A stretch of 60,409 nt of DNA from Hyphomicrobiaceae bacterium. GTDB lineage: Bacteria; Pseudomonadota; Alphaproteobacteria; Rhizobiales; Hyphomicrobiaceae. Below are positions 27,093-34,622 of the stretch, in pieces (within the stretch, counting starts at the first letter, position 1; each line of letters begins with the position of its first letter). Location: positions 1 to 60,409 of the forward strand of contig JALHMC010000024.1 of the NCBI GenBank assembly GCA_022844225.1. The letters run 5' to 3'. Under the pieces are notes generated by a model. It was not told the origin of the DNA. It saw only the letters and a program-made list of their open reading frames with translations, and did no database searches. Position numbers and translations under genes: made by a program.

Positions 27093-28013
27093 TTAGAGAA
27101 TCCCGCGCCTGAGCTTTGGGGTGCCTTCGATGGTCTTACGGAAAAAACCGGCGAGCTTAACGTAGCTCGCCTGGTGAGCGCTCGACTTACGCCAAACCAT
27201 GCCGATGGTGCGATATATGGACCGATCCCGGAGCCGCAGCGTCTTGACGTTGGGATCGCGCAGCAATTCGCTGCGCACGTAGAGACCGGGCATGAACGTA
27301 ATGCCGAGCCGCATAACGACCATTTCGCGCAGCATATCGACGCTCGTGCCTTCGAAGTCGTAGCGAATGCGCGCGCCAGCCTCCGTGCAGAGTGCAACAA
27401 CCTCGTCATGAAGCTGATGCCCGGGGCCCAGGGCGAGCACATCCTCACTGGCAATATCAGCGAGTGCCACCTCTTCTCTTCCGGCCAGGGGATGATCTGC
27501 TCCTACTGTCAGGAAGAGCGGCTCACGAAACAGTATCTCGCTGACAAACTCGTCGCCACGGACCGGCAGTGGGGTAATAATCAAGTCGAGTGTGCCATCC
27601 TCCAGCGACCGGGGCAGGGAGTTCGGAGGTTCCTCGCGGACGTAGAGTTTGAGGCTTCCATAGCTCTTGTGGAGTTTGGGGACGACGTGCTGCAGGAGGT
27701 AGGGCCCGATTGTGGAGGGCAAGCCAAGCCGCAGGAGTCCCGATAGCTCCTTGCCGCCGCTGGCCGTAAGACTTCGGATCTCGTTGGCATCCAGCAGAAT
27801 TCTGCGGGCGATTTCGACCACCTGCACGCCGATTGCAGTCAGCACGACGCGCGAGGTGGTGCGCTCCACGAGCTGCGCGCCGAGCCGCTCCTCGAGCGAC
27901 TTGAGCTGCTCAGAGAGAGTAGGCTGCGTCGTGTTCGTGCGCTCCGCAGCTCTGCGGAAGTTTCGCGTATCGGCCACTGCGACGAGATATTCGAGCTGTC
28001 TGATATTGGGCAA
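27093..28013 (-). CDS. LysR-family regulator, OxyR-like without the peroxidatic cysteine
   Basis: A 306-residue LysR-type regulator. Residues 1-60 are the winged helix-turn-helix (NIRQLEYLVAVADTRNFRRAAERTNTTQPTLSEQLKSLE). The effector domain follows, with OxyR-like phrases LPRSLEDGTLDLIITPLPV, GADHPLAG and ARIRYDFEGTSVDMLREMV. In OxyR the redox pair sits in a GHCLRDQ...C segment; here it reads GHQLHDEVVALC, so the first cysteine is replaced and only the second remains. It is therefore unlikely to sense peroxide by disulfide formation. A remnant of a related gene lies at 51801-52205. It is divergent from the small gene at 28215. Confidence 0.85.
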   Translation of the reverse strand: MPNIRQLEYLVAVADTRNFRRAAERTNTTQPTLSEQLKSLEERLGAQLVERTTSRVVLTAIGVQVVEIARRILLDANEIRSLTASGGKELSGLLRLGLPSTIGPYLLQHVVPKLHKSYGSLKLYVREEPPNSLPRSLEDGTLDLIITPLPVRGDEFVSEILFREPLFLTVGADHPLAGREEVALADIASEDVLALGPGHQLHDEVVALCTEAGARIRYDFEGTSVDMLREMVVMRLGITFMPGLYVRSELLRDPNVKTLRLRDRSIYRTIGMVWRKSSAHQASYVKLAGFFRKTIEGTPKLRRGIL

Positions 28014-28214
28014 GGGCGATCCTCAGTTTGGATTGGTTCCGGACGGCGAGCCAAGTATGGGCCACCGACCACCTCGTTCCAAGGTGATAGGTAAATCCGA
28101 TCAGTGGCGGAGACACAATCTATTGGATGACCCGCGCGCGCCCCACCAACTCCCACCCAAGGCCGGACGGACGCAACACTCCGGCAGAAAACAGTTGGGA
28201 GACAGGAGACAGCC

Positions 28215-28517
28215 ATGCTCGACCTTTCCAGGATCGCCGAACAGTTTGCAGCAGTCATCGGCCAGGATCTGACCGCTGGTCCCCAGGCCCCGGCGTCTTT
28301 GCTCGACGCCCTGCAAAACGTCGGCGTGGACTCCAGTGCACTGCAAGGCCTGGGAGAGAACCAGTTTTTTGGTCTGCTGGCCGGCCACGGGATCGATCCT
28401 TCACAGTTCTCCGTGGCCGACATTCAGGAGCTGCTGAACGGCCTCGGAGAAAACGACCACCACGTGGGTCTGGCGGCCAGCGTCCTCGACATGAGTGGCG
28501 ATGATCACGGCGCTTGA
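28215..28517 (+). CDS. Small hypothetical protein
   Basis: A 100-residue acidic protein starting MLDLSRIAEQFAAVIGQ. No membrane segment and no signal peptide. The body repeats short helices ending in G-x-D/N (LQNVGVDSSALQGLGENQF, GIDPSQFSVADIQELLNGLGEND), which looks like a small helical bundle; I recognise no family. An AGGAGA site stands before ATG 28215. It overlaps or closely precedes the FixK-type regulator gene, so the two are probably cotranscribed. Confidence 0.6.
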   Translation: MLDLSRIAEQFAAVIGQDLTAGPQAPASLLDALQNVGVDSSALQGLGENQFFGLLAGHGIDPSQFSVADIQELLNGLGENDHHVGLAASVLDMSGDDHGA

Positions 28518-28560
28518 GTGCAACAGTCAAACCGCAACGGACGATGGGCAGGGGTCGCAG

Positions 28561-29355
28561 ATGCAGTACTTGGATACGGAGATCGAAACCGCAAATTCCC
28601 AACCTATCGCAACGCCGTCCACTGTGGGGCCCGGCTCCCCGCCGGAGCGGCCGGAGGGCCTCGATGGTCTCCTCACCGCTGGCACGTCCCGGATGGTCAA
28701 GACCCGAGAGCACCTTTTCAAGGCGGGCGAACCGCGTTGCCACGTCTATCGCGTCGAGAGCGGTTCCGTGTGCCTCTACAGAGTTATACCCGACGGTCGG
28801 CGCCAAGTGTTAAATTTCGCCTTCGCCGGAGACTTTATGGGGCTCGGCTTCGGGGCCGAACATGCGTGCAACGCCCAGGCGCTGGAGCCCTTGCGGGTGA
28901 AATGCCTAGACGTAGCGGCCCTCACCTGCGGCCTCGAAAGCAGCCCCTGGCTCGGCGTCGAGCTGTACGAGGCCATATCTCGCGAACTCACGGTCGCCCA
29001 CAATCATCTGTTCGCCATCGGCCAGCGCAGCGCGGACGAACGGGTCGCCTGTTTCCTCTTGGTGCTGTCGCGGCAGAGTGCGCGCTGTGGGGAGGAGGCC
29101 AGTACCGTCGTGCTGCCCATGACCCGCTCCGACATCGCCGACTTTCTCAGCCTCACCGTCGAGACGGTGAGCCGCACGCTGTCCAAACTGCGCGCCGCCA
29201 GGGTCATCGACCTCGAGCAATCCATAATCGTGAGCCTGCTCGATATTGGCCGGCTCGAGCGGCTGGCTGCCGGCGAATCCGCGATCCAACCCGCACGTGC
29301 CACTAAGGTGCAGCTAGCAGATGCCAGAGAAAACATGCCTCCGACACGACTATGA
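28561..29355 (+). CDS. Crp/Fnr-family regulator, FixK type
   Basis: A 264-residue transcription factor. A cyclic-nucleotide-like beta-barrel spans about residues 45-155 (EHLFKAGEPRCHVYRVESGSVCLYR, GRRQVLNFAFAGDFMGLGF), and a Crp winged helix covers about 185-235: MTRSDIADFLSLTVETVSRTLSKL. The recognition helix E-T-V-S-R keeps the Glu, Ser and Arg by which FNR reads TTGA half-sites. There is no N-terminal cysteine cluster for an iron-sulfur centre, so it is FixK-like and not an oxygen sensor itself. ATG 28561 has an AGGGG site; an earlier ATG at 28495 would overlap the previous gene. Several matching boxes occur in this window, which makes it a likely local regulator of the stress genes. Confidence 0.88.
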   Translation: MQYLDTEIETANSQPIATPSTVGPGSPPERPEGLDGLLTAGTSRMVKTREHLFKAGEPRCHVYRVESGSVCLYRVIPDGRRQVLNFAFAGDFMGLGFGAEHACNAQALEPLRVKCLDVAALTCGLESSPWLGVELYEAISRELTVAHNHLFAIGQRSADERVACFLLVLSRQSARCGEEASTVVLPMTRSDIADFLSLTVETVSRTLSKLRAARVIDLEQSIIVSLLDIGRLERLAAGESAIQPARATKVQLADARENMPPTRL

Positions 29356-29393
29356 ACTCGATAATAGTGTGGCGTTATCAACATTCGCCTAAG

Positions 29394-30716
29394 TCAGTCT
29401 GGAGTTCTCGCCTGTTCAGTGGGCATGGTCCCTCTGTCACGGTCGGTGTCGCGGTGCACAGCCTTGATGATCGGGACAAGAACAGCGGCAACGACGCCGC
29501 CCGCAAAACCGCTATTATAGAGATTGAGGCCAGCGTGGACATCGCCGACACTGAGCGCCGCCGAGGAATGCACAAACCCGGCAGCGATGCCCCAATGCCA
29601 CCCGAAGCGACCCGCAATTGGTGCTAGCGTCGTACCAAAAAGGGCCGCAAGAAGAATCGACGGATCAGAAATCGCCCACGGTTTCGCCAGCGAACCTAAA
29701 ATCACACCAGCCATAATTGGAACAATGTTCTTCGGGTGCTTCCCGATTGCCGCGAACCCGACAATGGTTAGTATTGCACCTATCGTCGGTCCATTTAGGT
29801 CACCACCCGCGAGTAGAACAAAAACTGCACCAATAATGCCGCACAGACCCATGTTGACCAGCGTGGCATCGACTCCAACAAGTGAAATAAAGTCTGTTGG
29901 CGATCGGCCCGGTATACTCATCAGTCCCTTCATCTTTGAGAGGACAGAAGGATTTAAATAAAAGCCGAGGCCAATTATTGAGCCAAAGATGGCCGTTAGG
30001 AACCACCCGAGTACGACATTGTTTCCACTCGTCCATACCATCACCGGTTCGGGCACATAGCCATAGGATTTGTACAGGGCAACAACCAATGTACCAATAA
30101 TTCCGGCGGTGAACCCGACGTTATACAGGTTGAACCCCATATGAACATTGAACAGTTGCGCGGCGACGGGCGCTAGAACGAAGCCAATGGCTAAGCATGT
30201 GACGATGCTTAGTGGCAAACTTACAGTCAGGGTCAGCAAAGGGCTGAACAAAATTTCAGAGAAAATCGGCGCAAGCGCCGTGCCGAGGAACGCCGTATTG
30301 ATATGTAGAGAAAACGGCTCATTCGTGTATTTAGAATATAGCATGACGCCAATTACGATAGACCAGATATTCAGAAGATTTTTTCCGAACAACCCGAATC
30401 CGAGGACAAGAACCACGCACGCAACAGAAGCACCCGTAATCTTCGTGCCGGACAGGTAGTAAACAACGGAGGCGCTCAATGCCAAAAGCCCAGCGTTTAC
30501 AAAAGCCGCGCCCATGCCGCCGATCCCAATATAGTCGGTCAGCAGAGCGCCACGTGTCGTTATGATGTCGATCAATCCCCGAAGAATGCCTTCTGGGGTA
30601 TCAACAAGAAAACCAAACACGATGAACGACGCCGCATAAAGGGACAGGACAACCAACTTGCAGCTGTCCGACAGCTCTTTTGCTCCGCGGGTGCAGATCA
30701 TGTTTTCGGTAGCCAC
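29394..30716 (-). CDS. DUF1576 multi-pass membrane protein
   Basis: A 440-residue membrane protein with about 11-12 hydrophobic segments and an internal duplication: HMGFNLYNVGFTAGIIGTLVVAL in the middle and HAGLNLYNSGFAGGVVAAVLVPI at the C-terminus have the same pattern. This is the DUF1576 family, more often seen in Firmicutes and Fusobacteria; its substrate is unknown. Base composition is visibly lower in GC than the flanking genes and codon choice is less biased (many ATT, TTT, AAA), a sign of transfer. It is convergent with the FixK-type gene; the stops are about 39 bases apart. Confidence 0.85.
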   Translation of the reverse strand: MATENMICTRGAKELSDSCKLVVLSLYAASFIVFGFLVDTPEGILRGLIDIITTRGALLTDYIGIGGMGAAFVNAGLLALSASVVYYLSGTKITGASVACVVLVLGFGLFGKNLLNIWSIVIGVMLYSKYTNEPFSLHINTAFLGTALAPIFSEILFSPLLTLTVSLPLSIVTCLAIGFVLAPVAAQLFNVHMGFNLYNVGFTAGIIGTLVVALYKSYGYVPEPVMVWTSGNNVVLGWFLTAIFGSIIGLGFYLNPSVLSKMKGLMSIPGRSPTDFISLVGVDATLVNMGLCGIIGAVFVLLAGGDLNGPTIGAILTIVGFAAIGKHPKNIVPIMAGVILGSLAKPWAISDPSILLAALFGTTLAPIAGRFGWHWGIAAGFVHSSAALSVGDVHAGLNLYNSGFAGGVVAAVLVPIIKAVHRDTDRDRGTMPTEQARTPD

Positions 30717-30842
30717 TCTTCGTCTCCTGGGAAGGCTAGCTTATCGACCTCGCGCCTGGACCGCTGACAAGCCAGAACCAGCTCGGCCCGGCGTTGCCCT
30801 GCCTAAAATGCCGACCTGCTTGGCAAGTTCATCTCGGTGGTT

Positions 30843-30950
30843 CGGCGAAGCACACGCGTTTCGCAGAGCTACGTGTGGCAGGTTATCAATTGCATGCCCA
30901 GCACAACTAATGCGAAAAAGAGCGGCGAGCGCCACGACCCAGAAAGGAGC
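30843..30950 (-). pseudogene. 3'-end remnant of the small membrane protein gene (copy of 40575-40979)
   Basis: The stretch aligns without gaps to about 40589-40696, the end of the small membrane protein gene, for example GTGTGGCAGGTTATCAAT against GTGTGGTAGGTTATCAAT, with roughly three-quarters of bases identical. The frame is broken and the upstream two-thirds are missing. It marks an old duplication or rearrangement linking the two places. Confidence 0.7.
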
Positions 30951-31074
30951 ATTCGCTCCAGACATACTTGGGGATACCTTGAATCTCGCTACGATCTCCA
31001 GCGTTCTCGGGGCGGTTCAATGCGCCCTCACGAAAATGTATCCCGACGTCGCTCAAACTCGCGTCATCGCAACT

Positions 31075-31088
31075 TTGATTTGAGTCAA
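31075..31088. promoter_or_regulatory. FNR/FixK-type box TTGATTTGAGTCAA
   Basis: Fits TTGAT-N4-RTCAA. It is about 120 bases upstream of the methyltransferase start at 31204 and about 105 upstream of the leader peptide at 31184. Confidence 0.65.
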
Positions 31089-31183
31089 TGCATCAATAGG
31101 GTTGTCCGCGCTTTCAATTTGCACCAATTCCAAACTGGAGAACACGCGAGCTCGATAATGATGGTGCAAGTAGGGAGGAGACG

Positions 31184-31207
31184 ATGAGGAACGGAGCGAT
31201 CGCGTGA
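31184..31207 (+). CDS. Seven-residue leader peptide overlapping the next start
   Basis: ATG 31184 opens MRNGAIA and stops with TGA at 31205-31207, overlapping the GTG start of the methyltransferase gene by three bases (GTGA). An AGGGAGGAG ribosome site stands just upstream, better than anything else before the GTG. The arrangement suggests translational coupling: ribosomes ending the leader would restart at the GTG. It may instead mean that the methyltransferase starts further downstream. Confidence 0.4.
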   Translation: MRNGAIA

Positions 31208-31908
31208 CACTGCGTCAGCGTACGCAAGTCGATCTTGCCCGCAAAGACGGGCTCGTCGTCAGTATAGGTCGCATCCAGGAAGATGCTGTGAGATCGGCTT
31301 ACCGCCGGTGGGCACCCGTTTACGATTGGACCATCGGCCGCTTGCTGAGGGCGAGCCAGAAGCATGCGGTCGCGGTGATCAATTCGCGCAGAGGTGATGT
31401 GCTTGAGGTTGGCGTCGGCACCGGCCTCTCGCTCGCGGACTATGGTCGCCATCTTAATGTCATCGGCATCGATCTGTCGCCAGAGATGCTCGACCGGGCG
31501 CGCGACCGCGTTGTGACGCAGAGGCTGGACCACGTCGTTGGCTTATACGAGATGGACGCTGGAAACCTCGCCTTTCCGGACAATTCTTTCGATGTGGTGA
31601 CAGCGATGTTCGTCATTACGACTGTACCCGAGCCGGAGCGCGTGATGCGAGAGCTTGCCCGCGTCGCAAAGCCCGAAGGCGAGGTGATTCTCGTCAATCA
31701 TTTCAGTCAGGTCAAAGGCGTCCGAGGCTGGGTCGAGCGGCGCTTGGCGCCGCTCGCAGCCTTCATCGGCTGGCGAAGCGTGTTCGATCTAACGCGGGTA
31801 ATGGTGTGTGACGATCTCGATCTCATCGAGCGTCGCGCTCTGCGCCCCTGGGGCATTTTTACGATGCTCCGGTTCTCGAAGCGAGCAATCACTCATTCTA
31901 AGATTTGA
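31204..31908 (+). CDS. PmtA-like SAM-dependent methyltransferase
   Basis: A 234-residue class I methyltransferase. The phrase AYRRWAPVYDWTIG near residue 32 is typical of phosphatidylethanolamine N-methyltransferase PmtA of Rhizobiales. Motif I is VLEVGVGTGLSL, followed by IGIDLSPEML, a SAM-ribose acidic residue region, then DVVTAMFVITTVPEPERVM and the post-motif GEVILVNHF. The likely reaction is methylation of phosphatidylethanolamine toward phosphatidylcholine. The GTG start is tied to the leader peptide; the conserved domain begins well after it, so the first about 25 residues are uncertain. A FixK-type box upstream suggests induction at low oxygen. Confidence 0.85.
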   Translation: MTLRQRTQVDLARKDGLVVSIGRIQEDAVRSAYRRWAPVYDWTIGRLLRASQKHAVAVINSRRGDVLEVGVGTGLSLADYGRHLNVIGIDLSPEMLDRARDRVVTQRLDHVVGLYEMDAGNLAFPDNSFDVVTAMFVITTVPEPERVMRELARVAKPEGEVILVNHFSQVKGVRGWVERRLAPLAAFIGWRSVFDLTRVMVCDDLDLIERRALRPWGIFTMLRFSKRAITHSKI

Positions 31909-31965
31909 CGTGTCGATGGCCCTGTCATTACTCGCCAAACGATTTGAGCTACTTTCGCGGCCGCG

Positions 31966-33072
31966 TCATGTTTGGTCGGCCTGCCTGCGCCATCCGCGTC
32001 TCGCCACATCGACCATCATGTACTCGGCGAGGTTCTCGAGCGTGATTATACCCGAGACACGACCATCGTCGTCGACGATGCCTACAAGCGCTCGCCCGCT
32101 CTCCTGAAGCACAGCGACCGCCTCGGAAAGCGGCGCGTGGGAATTGACCGTCGCTACGTCGCGTTCCATCACATCGAGTACGGGTGTGTCCGGACCCGTG
32201 GCGGCCAACGCGCGGATCATACCGTCACTAGTCAGGACGCCCCGCAGCCTCCCGCCCCCGTCCGTCACAGGAAACTCCCGCTGTGTGGTCGCAAGCAGCA
32301 TCTCGACGGCTTGCCCGACCGTCGCCTGCGTATCGAGCTTTGCGAACGACGTGATCGTGGCTTGCCGCGTGGCTGCCCCCTTCGTCGCCTCACCGAGCTC
32401 GACCGCATAGGACTCATGCCTCGCGGCGAGAAAGACGAACAAGGCAATGAAGAGCAGCAGCGGGTTACCGAAGAGACCCAGGAAGCCGAGCCCGAATGCC
32501 ACCGCCTGGCCGATGCCCGCTGCGATGCGGGTCGCCCGCGCACGACCGAGGCGATAGGACAGCAGCGCCCGCAGCACCCGTCCGCCATCCATGGGGAATG
32601 CGGGGATCAGATTGAAAAGAACCAGCATGACGTTGACGAGGGCGAGCCGTGTCGTGAAGTCAATTCTCTGATCCTCGACGGCAGCCGCGATACGCTCGGG
32701 ATCGAGCCGGGCCCCGAAAATGGTGAACAACACAAACGCGATGACGACGTTGACCGCGGGACCCGCGAGTGCGATCAGCAGCTCCTGCTTGGGATTCTCC
32801 GGCATGCGCTCGATGCTCGCAACGCCGCCGATCGGCAACAAGGTTATGTCCCGTGTACCGATGCCATAATAGCGCGCCGTGAGCACGTGACCGTACTCAT
32901 GGGCGAGAACACAGGCAAATACGGCCAGGAGGAAAACGACCGCCTCGATCGCCGCAGCCTGTCCACCGCGTGCGCCCGCGGAAACGGCAAACCAGACAAT
33001 CAGCAGGAAAAACGTGAGGTGTATGCGCACTTCTGTCCCGGCGATGCGCCCAAGCGAGATCGACCATTCCAT
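31966..33072 (-). CDS. Site-2 protease family membrane metalloprotease with CBS pair
   Basis: A 368-residue intramembrane zinc protease of the SpoIVFB/S2P group. The zinc motif is AHEYGHVLTARYYG (H-E-x-x-H) near residue 60 and the third ligand lies in NLIPAFPMDGGRVLRALL (L/M-D-G). About six membrane helices fill residues 10-215. The C-terminal 130 residues are two CBS domains (SFAKLDTQATVGQAVEMLL..., VMERDVATVNSHAPLSEAVAVLQESG), which usually bind adenine nucleotides and would make activity responsive to energy state. The target, perhaps an anti-sigma factor, is not evident here. The protein stands alone between the methyltransferase and the Mrp operon. Confidence 0.92.
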   Translation of the reverse strand: MEWSISLGRIAGTEVRIHLTFFLLIVWFAVSAGARGGQAAAIEAVVFLLAVFACVLAHEYGHVLTARYYGIGTRDITLLPIGGVASIERMPENPKQELLIALAGPAVNVVIAFVLFTIFGARLDPERIAAAVEDQRIDFTTRLALVNVMLVLFNLIPAFPMDGGRVLRALLSYRLGRARATRIAAGIGQAVAFGLGFLGLFGNPLLLFIALFVFLAARHESYAVELGEATKGAATRQATITSFAKLDTQATVGQAVEMLLATTQREFPVTDGGGRLRGVLTSDGMIRALAATGPDTPVLDVMERDVATVNSHAPLSEAVAVLQESGRALVGIVDDDGRVSGIITLENLAEYMMVDVARRGWRRQADQT

Positions 33073-33267
33073 ATGCTTGCACCAACCTGCTTCAATAGGG
33101 ACCGGGATCGAGATAAGCTCGCAAAGAGATCACTGTTATTCGATTGAATGACGGGCTTGCGGCCGGGACCCCACCACCTCCAACAGTTTACCGGCGTTCC
33201 GGCGTATTGTCGACTTGAACATCGTCCACGTCGCACCTGTCGTGATCACCATGAACCTACCTCGGGC

Positions 33268-33375
33268 GCGCCATTCCCGCCAGGCGATGATGATCGTCAA
33301 CGCGCAGATCGGCAGCACAAAATCCAGCCCAGGACGAAGCTGTAAGTCGAAAGTGCATCGTGCTGCTGTGTGCAG
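33268..33375 (-). pseudogene. 3'-end remnant of a CaxA-type antiporter gene
   Basis: Read on the minus strand, the stretch gives QQHDALSTYS-like sequence, then LPICALTIIIAWREWRARG, the same C-terminus as the intact exchanger at 12844-13926 (LPICALTIIVIAWREWRAG). The frame shifts once in between and the rest of the gene is absent. The 33073-33527 spacer otherwise holds no gene; an AT-rich part near 33375-33400 may be the Mrp promoter. Confidence 0.75.
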
Positions 33376-33527
33376 TAATTGATCGGATGGAATAAAAAGC
33401 TGATATGGAGCCCGGCAAAGACCACGACCTCTCAGCGGGCAATCAAGTTGCCCGCCGAAGCTCTACGCAATCTCTGGGACAGGACACCAGGTATGCTTTC
33501 CCGTGGCGGTCTCGCTGGGTATGCTCG

Positions 33528-34049
33528 ATGAAAGCATCGATCAATGGCAGGATTGGCGTGCGCCGCGGTGTGACGCTGTTGATCGGATATGCGTTCCTGT
33601 GGTGCGTACTGACCGGCGGTAACGCGGCGTCATGGGGCGTGGGCGCGCCGACAGTTTTCGCCGCCGCAGCGGTCGGGCTCGCTCAGCGCGGTACGCACTG
33701 GCGGCTGAGCTTGAAGGGCGCGGCTCGGTTCGCGGCCTACTTTCTCGCTGAATCTTTCAAGGGCGGACTCGACGTGGCTGCCCGGATCATGCAGCCCCGA
33801 GTGCGCACTGCGGCAGGGCTGATCGACTATGAACCGTCCTTGCTGCACGAGCCACCGGCGCGGGACTTTTTCGTTCTTTGCGTCAGTCTGCTGCCTGGTA
33901 CGCTGGTGGCGAGTATCGAAAAGCATGTCCTTGTCGTCCATGTGCTCGATGTTAATGCGCCAGTGCGCGAGGAACTCGCCCGATTGGAGTGGGCGGTGGC
34001 CCGTCTTTTCGGGATTGATGCTGAGGCTGAGCACGGGGAGGTATTGTGA
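33528..34049 (+). CDS. mrpE: Mrp/Mnh-type antiporter subunit E
   Basis: A 173-residue membrane subunit with two or three N-terminal helices (RGVTLLIGYAFLWCVLTGG, VFAAAAVGLA) and the MrpE signature FVLCVSLLPGTLVASIEKHVLVVHVLD. It helps assemble the multi-subunit cation/proton antiporter. ATG 33528 is chosen because the family starts there; the frame extends further upstream without support. It is the first of eight tightly overlapping genes and overlaps mrpF by four bases (GTGA). Confidence 0.88.
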   Translation: MKASINGRIGVRRGVTLLIGYAFLWCVLTGGNAASWGVGAPTVFAAAAVGLAQRGTHWRLSLKGAARFAAYFLAESFKGGLDVAARIMQPRVRTAAGLIDYEPSLLHEPPARDFFVLCVSLLPGTLVASIEKHVLVVHVLDVNAPVREELARLEWAVARLFGIDAEAEHGEVL

Positions 34050-34321
34050 CAGAATTCATGTTCTTGATGGCGGCTGCCGTGCTTGGATCGGTGGCGCTCG
34101 GGTTATGGCGCGTTGTACGCGGGCCGACACGGGCTGACGCCATGATGGCGGCACAGCTCGTGGGCAGCGGCGGAGTGGCAGTACTTCTCCTCCTCTCGCA
34201 CGCAATGGGCAGGGCGCATCTAGTCGACGTGGCGCTCGTCGTCGTGCTTCTGGCAGCTATGGTGAGCGTTGCCTTTGTTCGCCGGCTTGGACCGGTCCGG
34301 GGGGATGATGGGACCGAGTGA
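34046..34321 (+). CDS. mrpF: Mrp/Mnh-type antiporter subunit F
   Basis: A 91-residue protein with three membrane helices (MFLMAAAVLGSVALGLWRVVRG, VGSGGVAVLLLLSHAMG, VDVALVVVLLAAMVSVAFVRRL). The phrase RGPTRADAMMAAQLVG matches the R-G-P-x-x-x-D-R-x-x-A loop of MrpF. Starts at GTG 34046 inside the mrpE stop. Small structural subunit of the antiporter complex. Confidence 0.88.
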   Translation: MTEFMFLMAAAVLGSVALGLWRVVRGPTRADAMMAAQLVGSGGVAVLLLLSHAMGRAHLVDVALVVVLLAAMVSVAFVRRLGPVRGDDGTE

Positions 34322-34622
34322 ATGGCTGTCGATGGTAATGGTCAGCGTGGGCGTGTTTTTCTTTATTGCCGGCAGCGTTGGTCTTATCCGGCTGCCCGAT
34401 GTGCTGACCCGTCTTCACGCGCTGACCAAGGCCGACAACGTCGGATTGGGGTTCATCGTGCTGGGCCTGTCGCTCCAGGCCGGGAGCCTGTTGGAGCTCA
34501 TGAAACTGTTGCTTCTATGGCCCTTGGCTCTCCTTGCCAGCTCATGTGCCTGCTATCTGGTAGCTGAAGCGACGCTTCTTCAGTCGCGCCGGGGCCCTGG
34601 AGCACGCCGCCATGTCAGGTGA
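34305..34622 (+). CDS. mrpG: Mrp/Mnh-type antiporter subunit G
   Basis: A 105-residue subunit with three helices. GVFFFIAGSVGLIRLPDVLTRLHALTKADNVGLG is the hallmark MrpG sequence (F-x-x-x-G-x-x-G-x-x-R-x-P-D-x-x-x-R-x-H). The start is ATG 34305 or the next codon, 34308, overlapping the mrpF end; both follow a GGGG run. The C-terminus is short and basic. Confidence 0.9.
   Translation: MMGPSEWLSMVMVSVGVFFFIAGSVGLIRLPDVLTRLHALTKADNVGLGFIVLGLSLQAGSLLELMKLLLLWPLALLASSCACYLVAEATLLQSRRGPGARRHVR

Larger units (their letters stand above)
30717..31203. other. Spacer with a gene remnant, a FixK box and a leader peptide
   Basis: No complete gene. The part from 30843 to 30950 is a degenerate copy of the 3' end of the small membrane gene at 40575-40979. 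A FixK-type box lies at 31075 and a seven-codon leader with a strong ribosome site at 31184. The rest shows nothing recognisable. Confidence 0.5.

Noticed and set aside
31972..33147. 391-codon plus-strand frame opposite the site-2 protease gene
   Set aside because: The protease on the minus strand has all catalytic motifs and CBS domains; the antisense product is Arg/Gln-rich and featureless.
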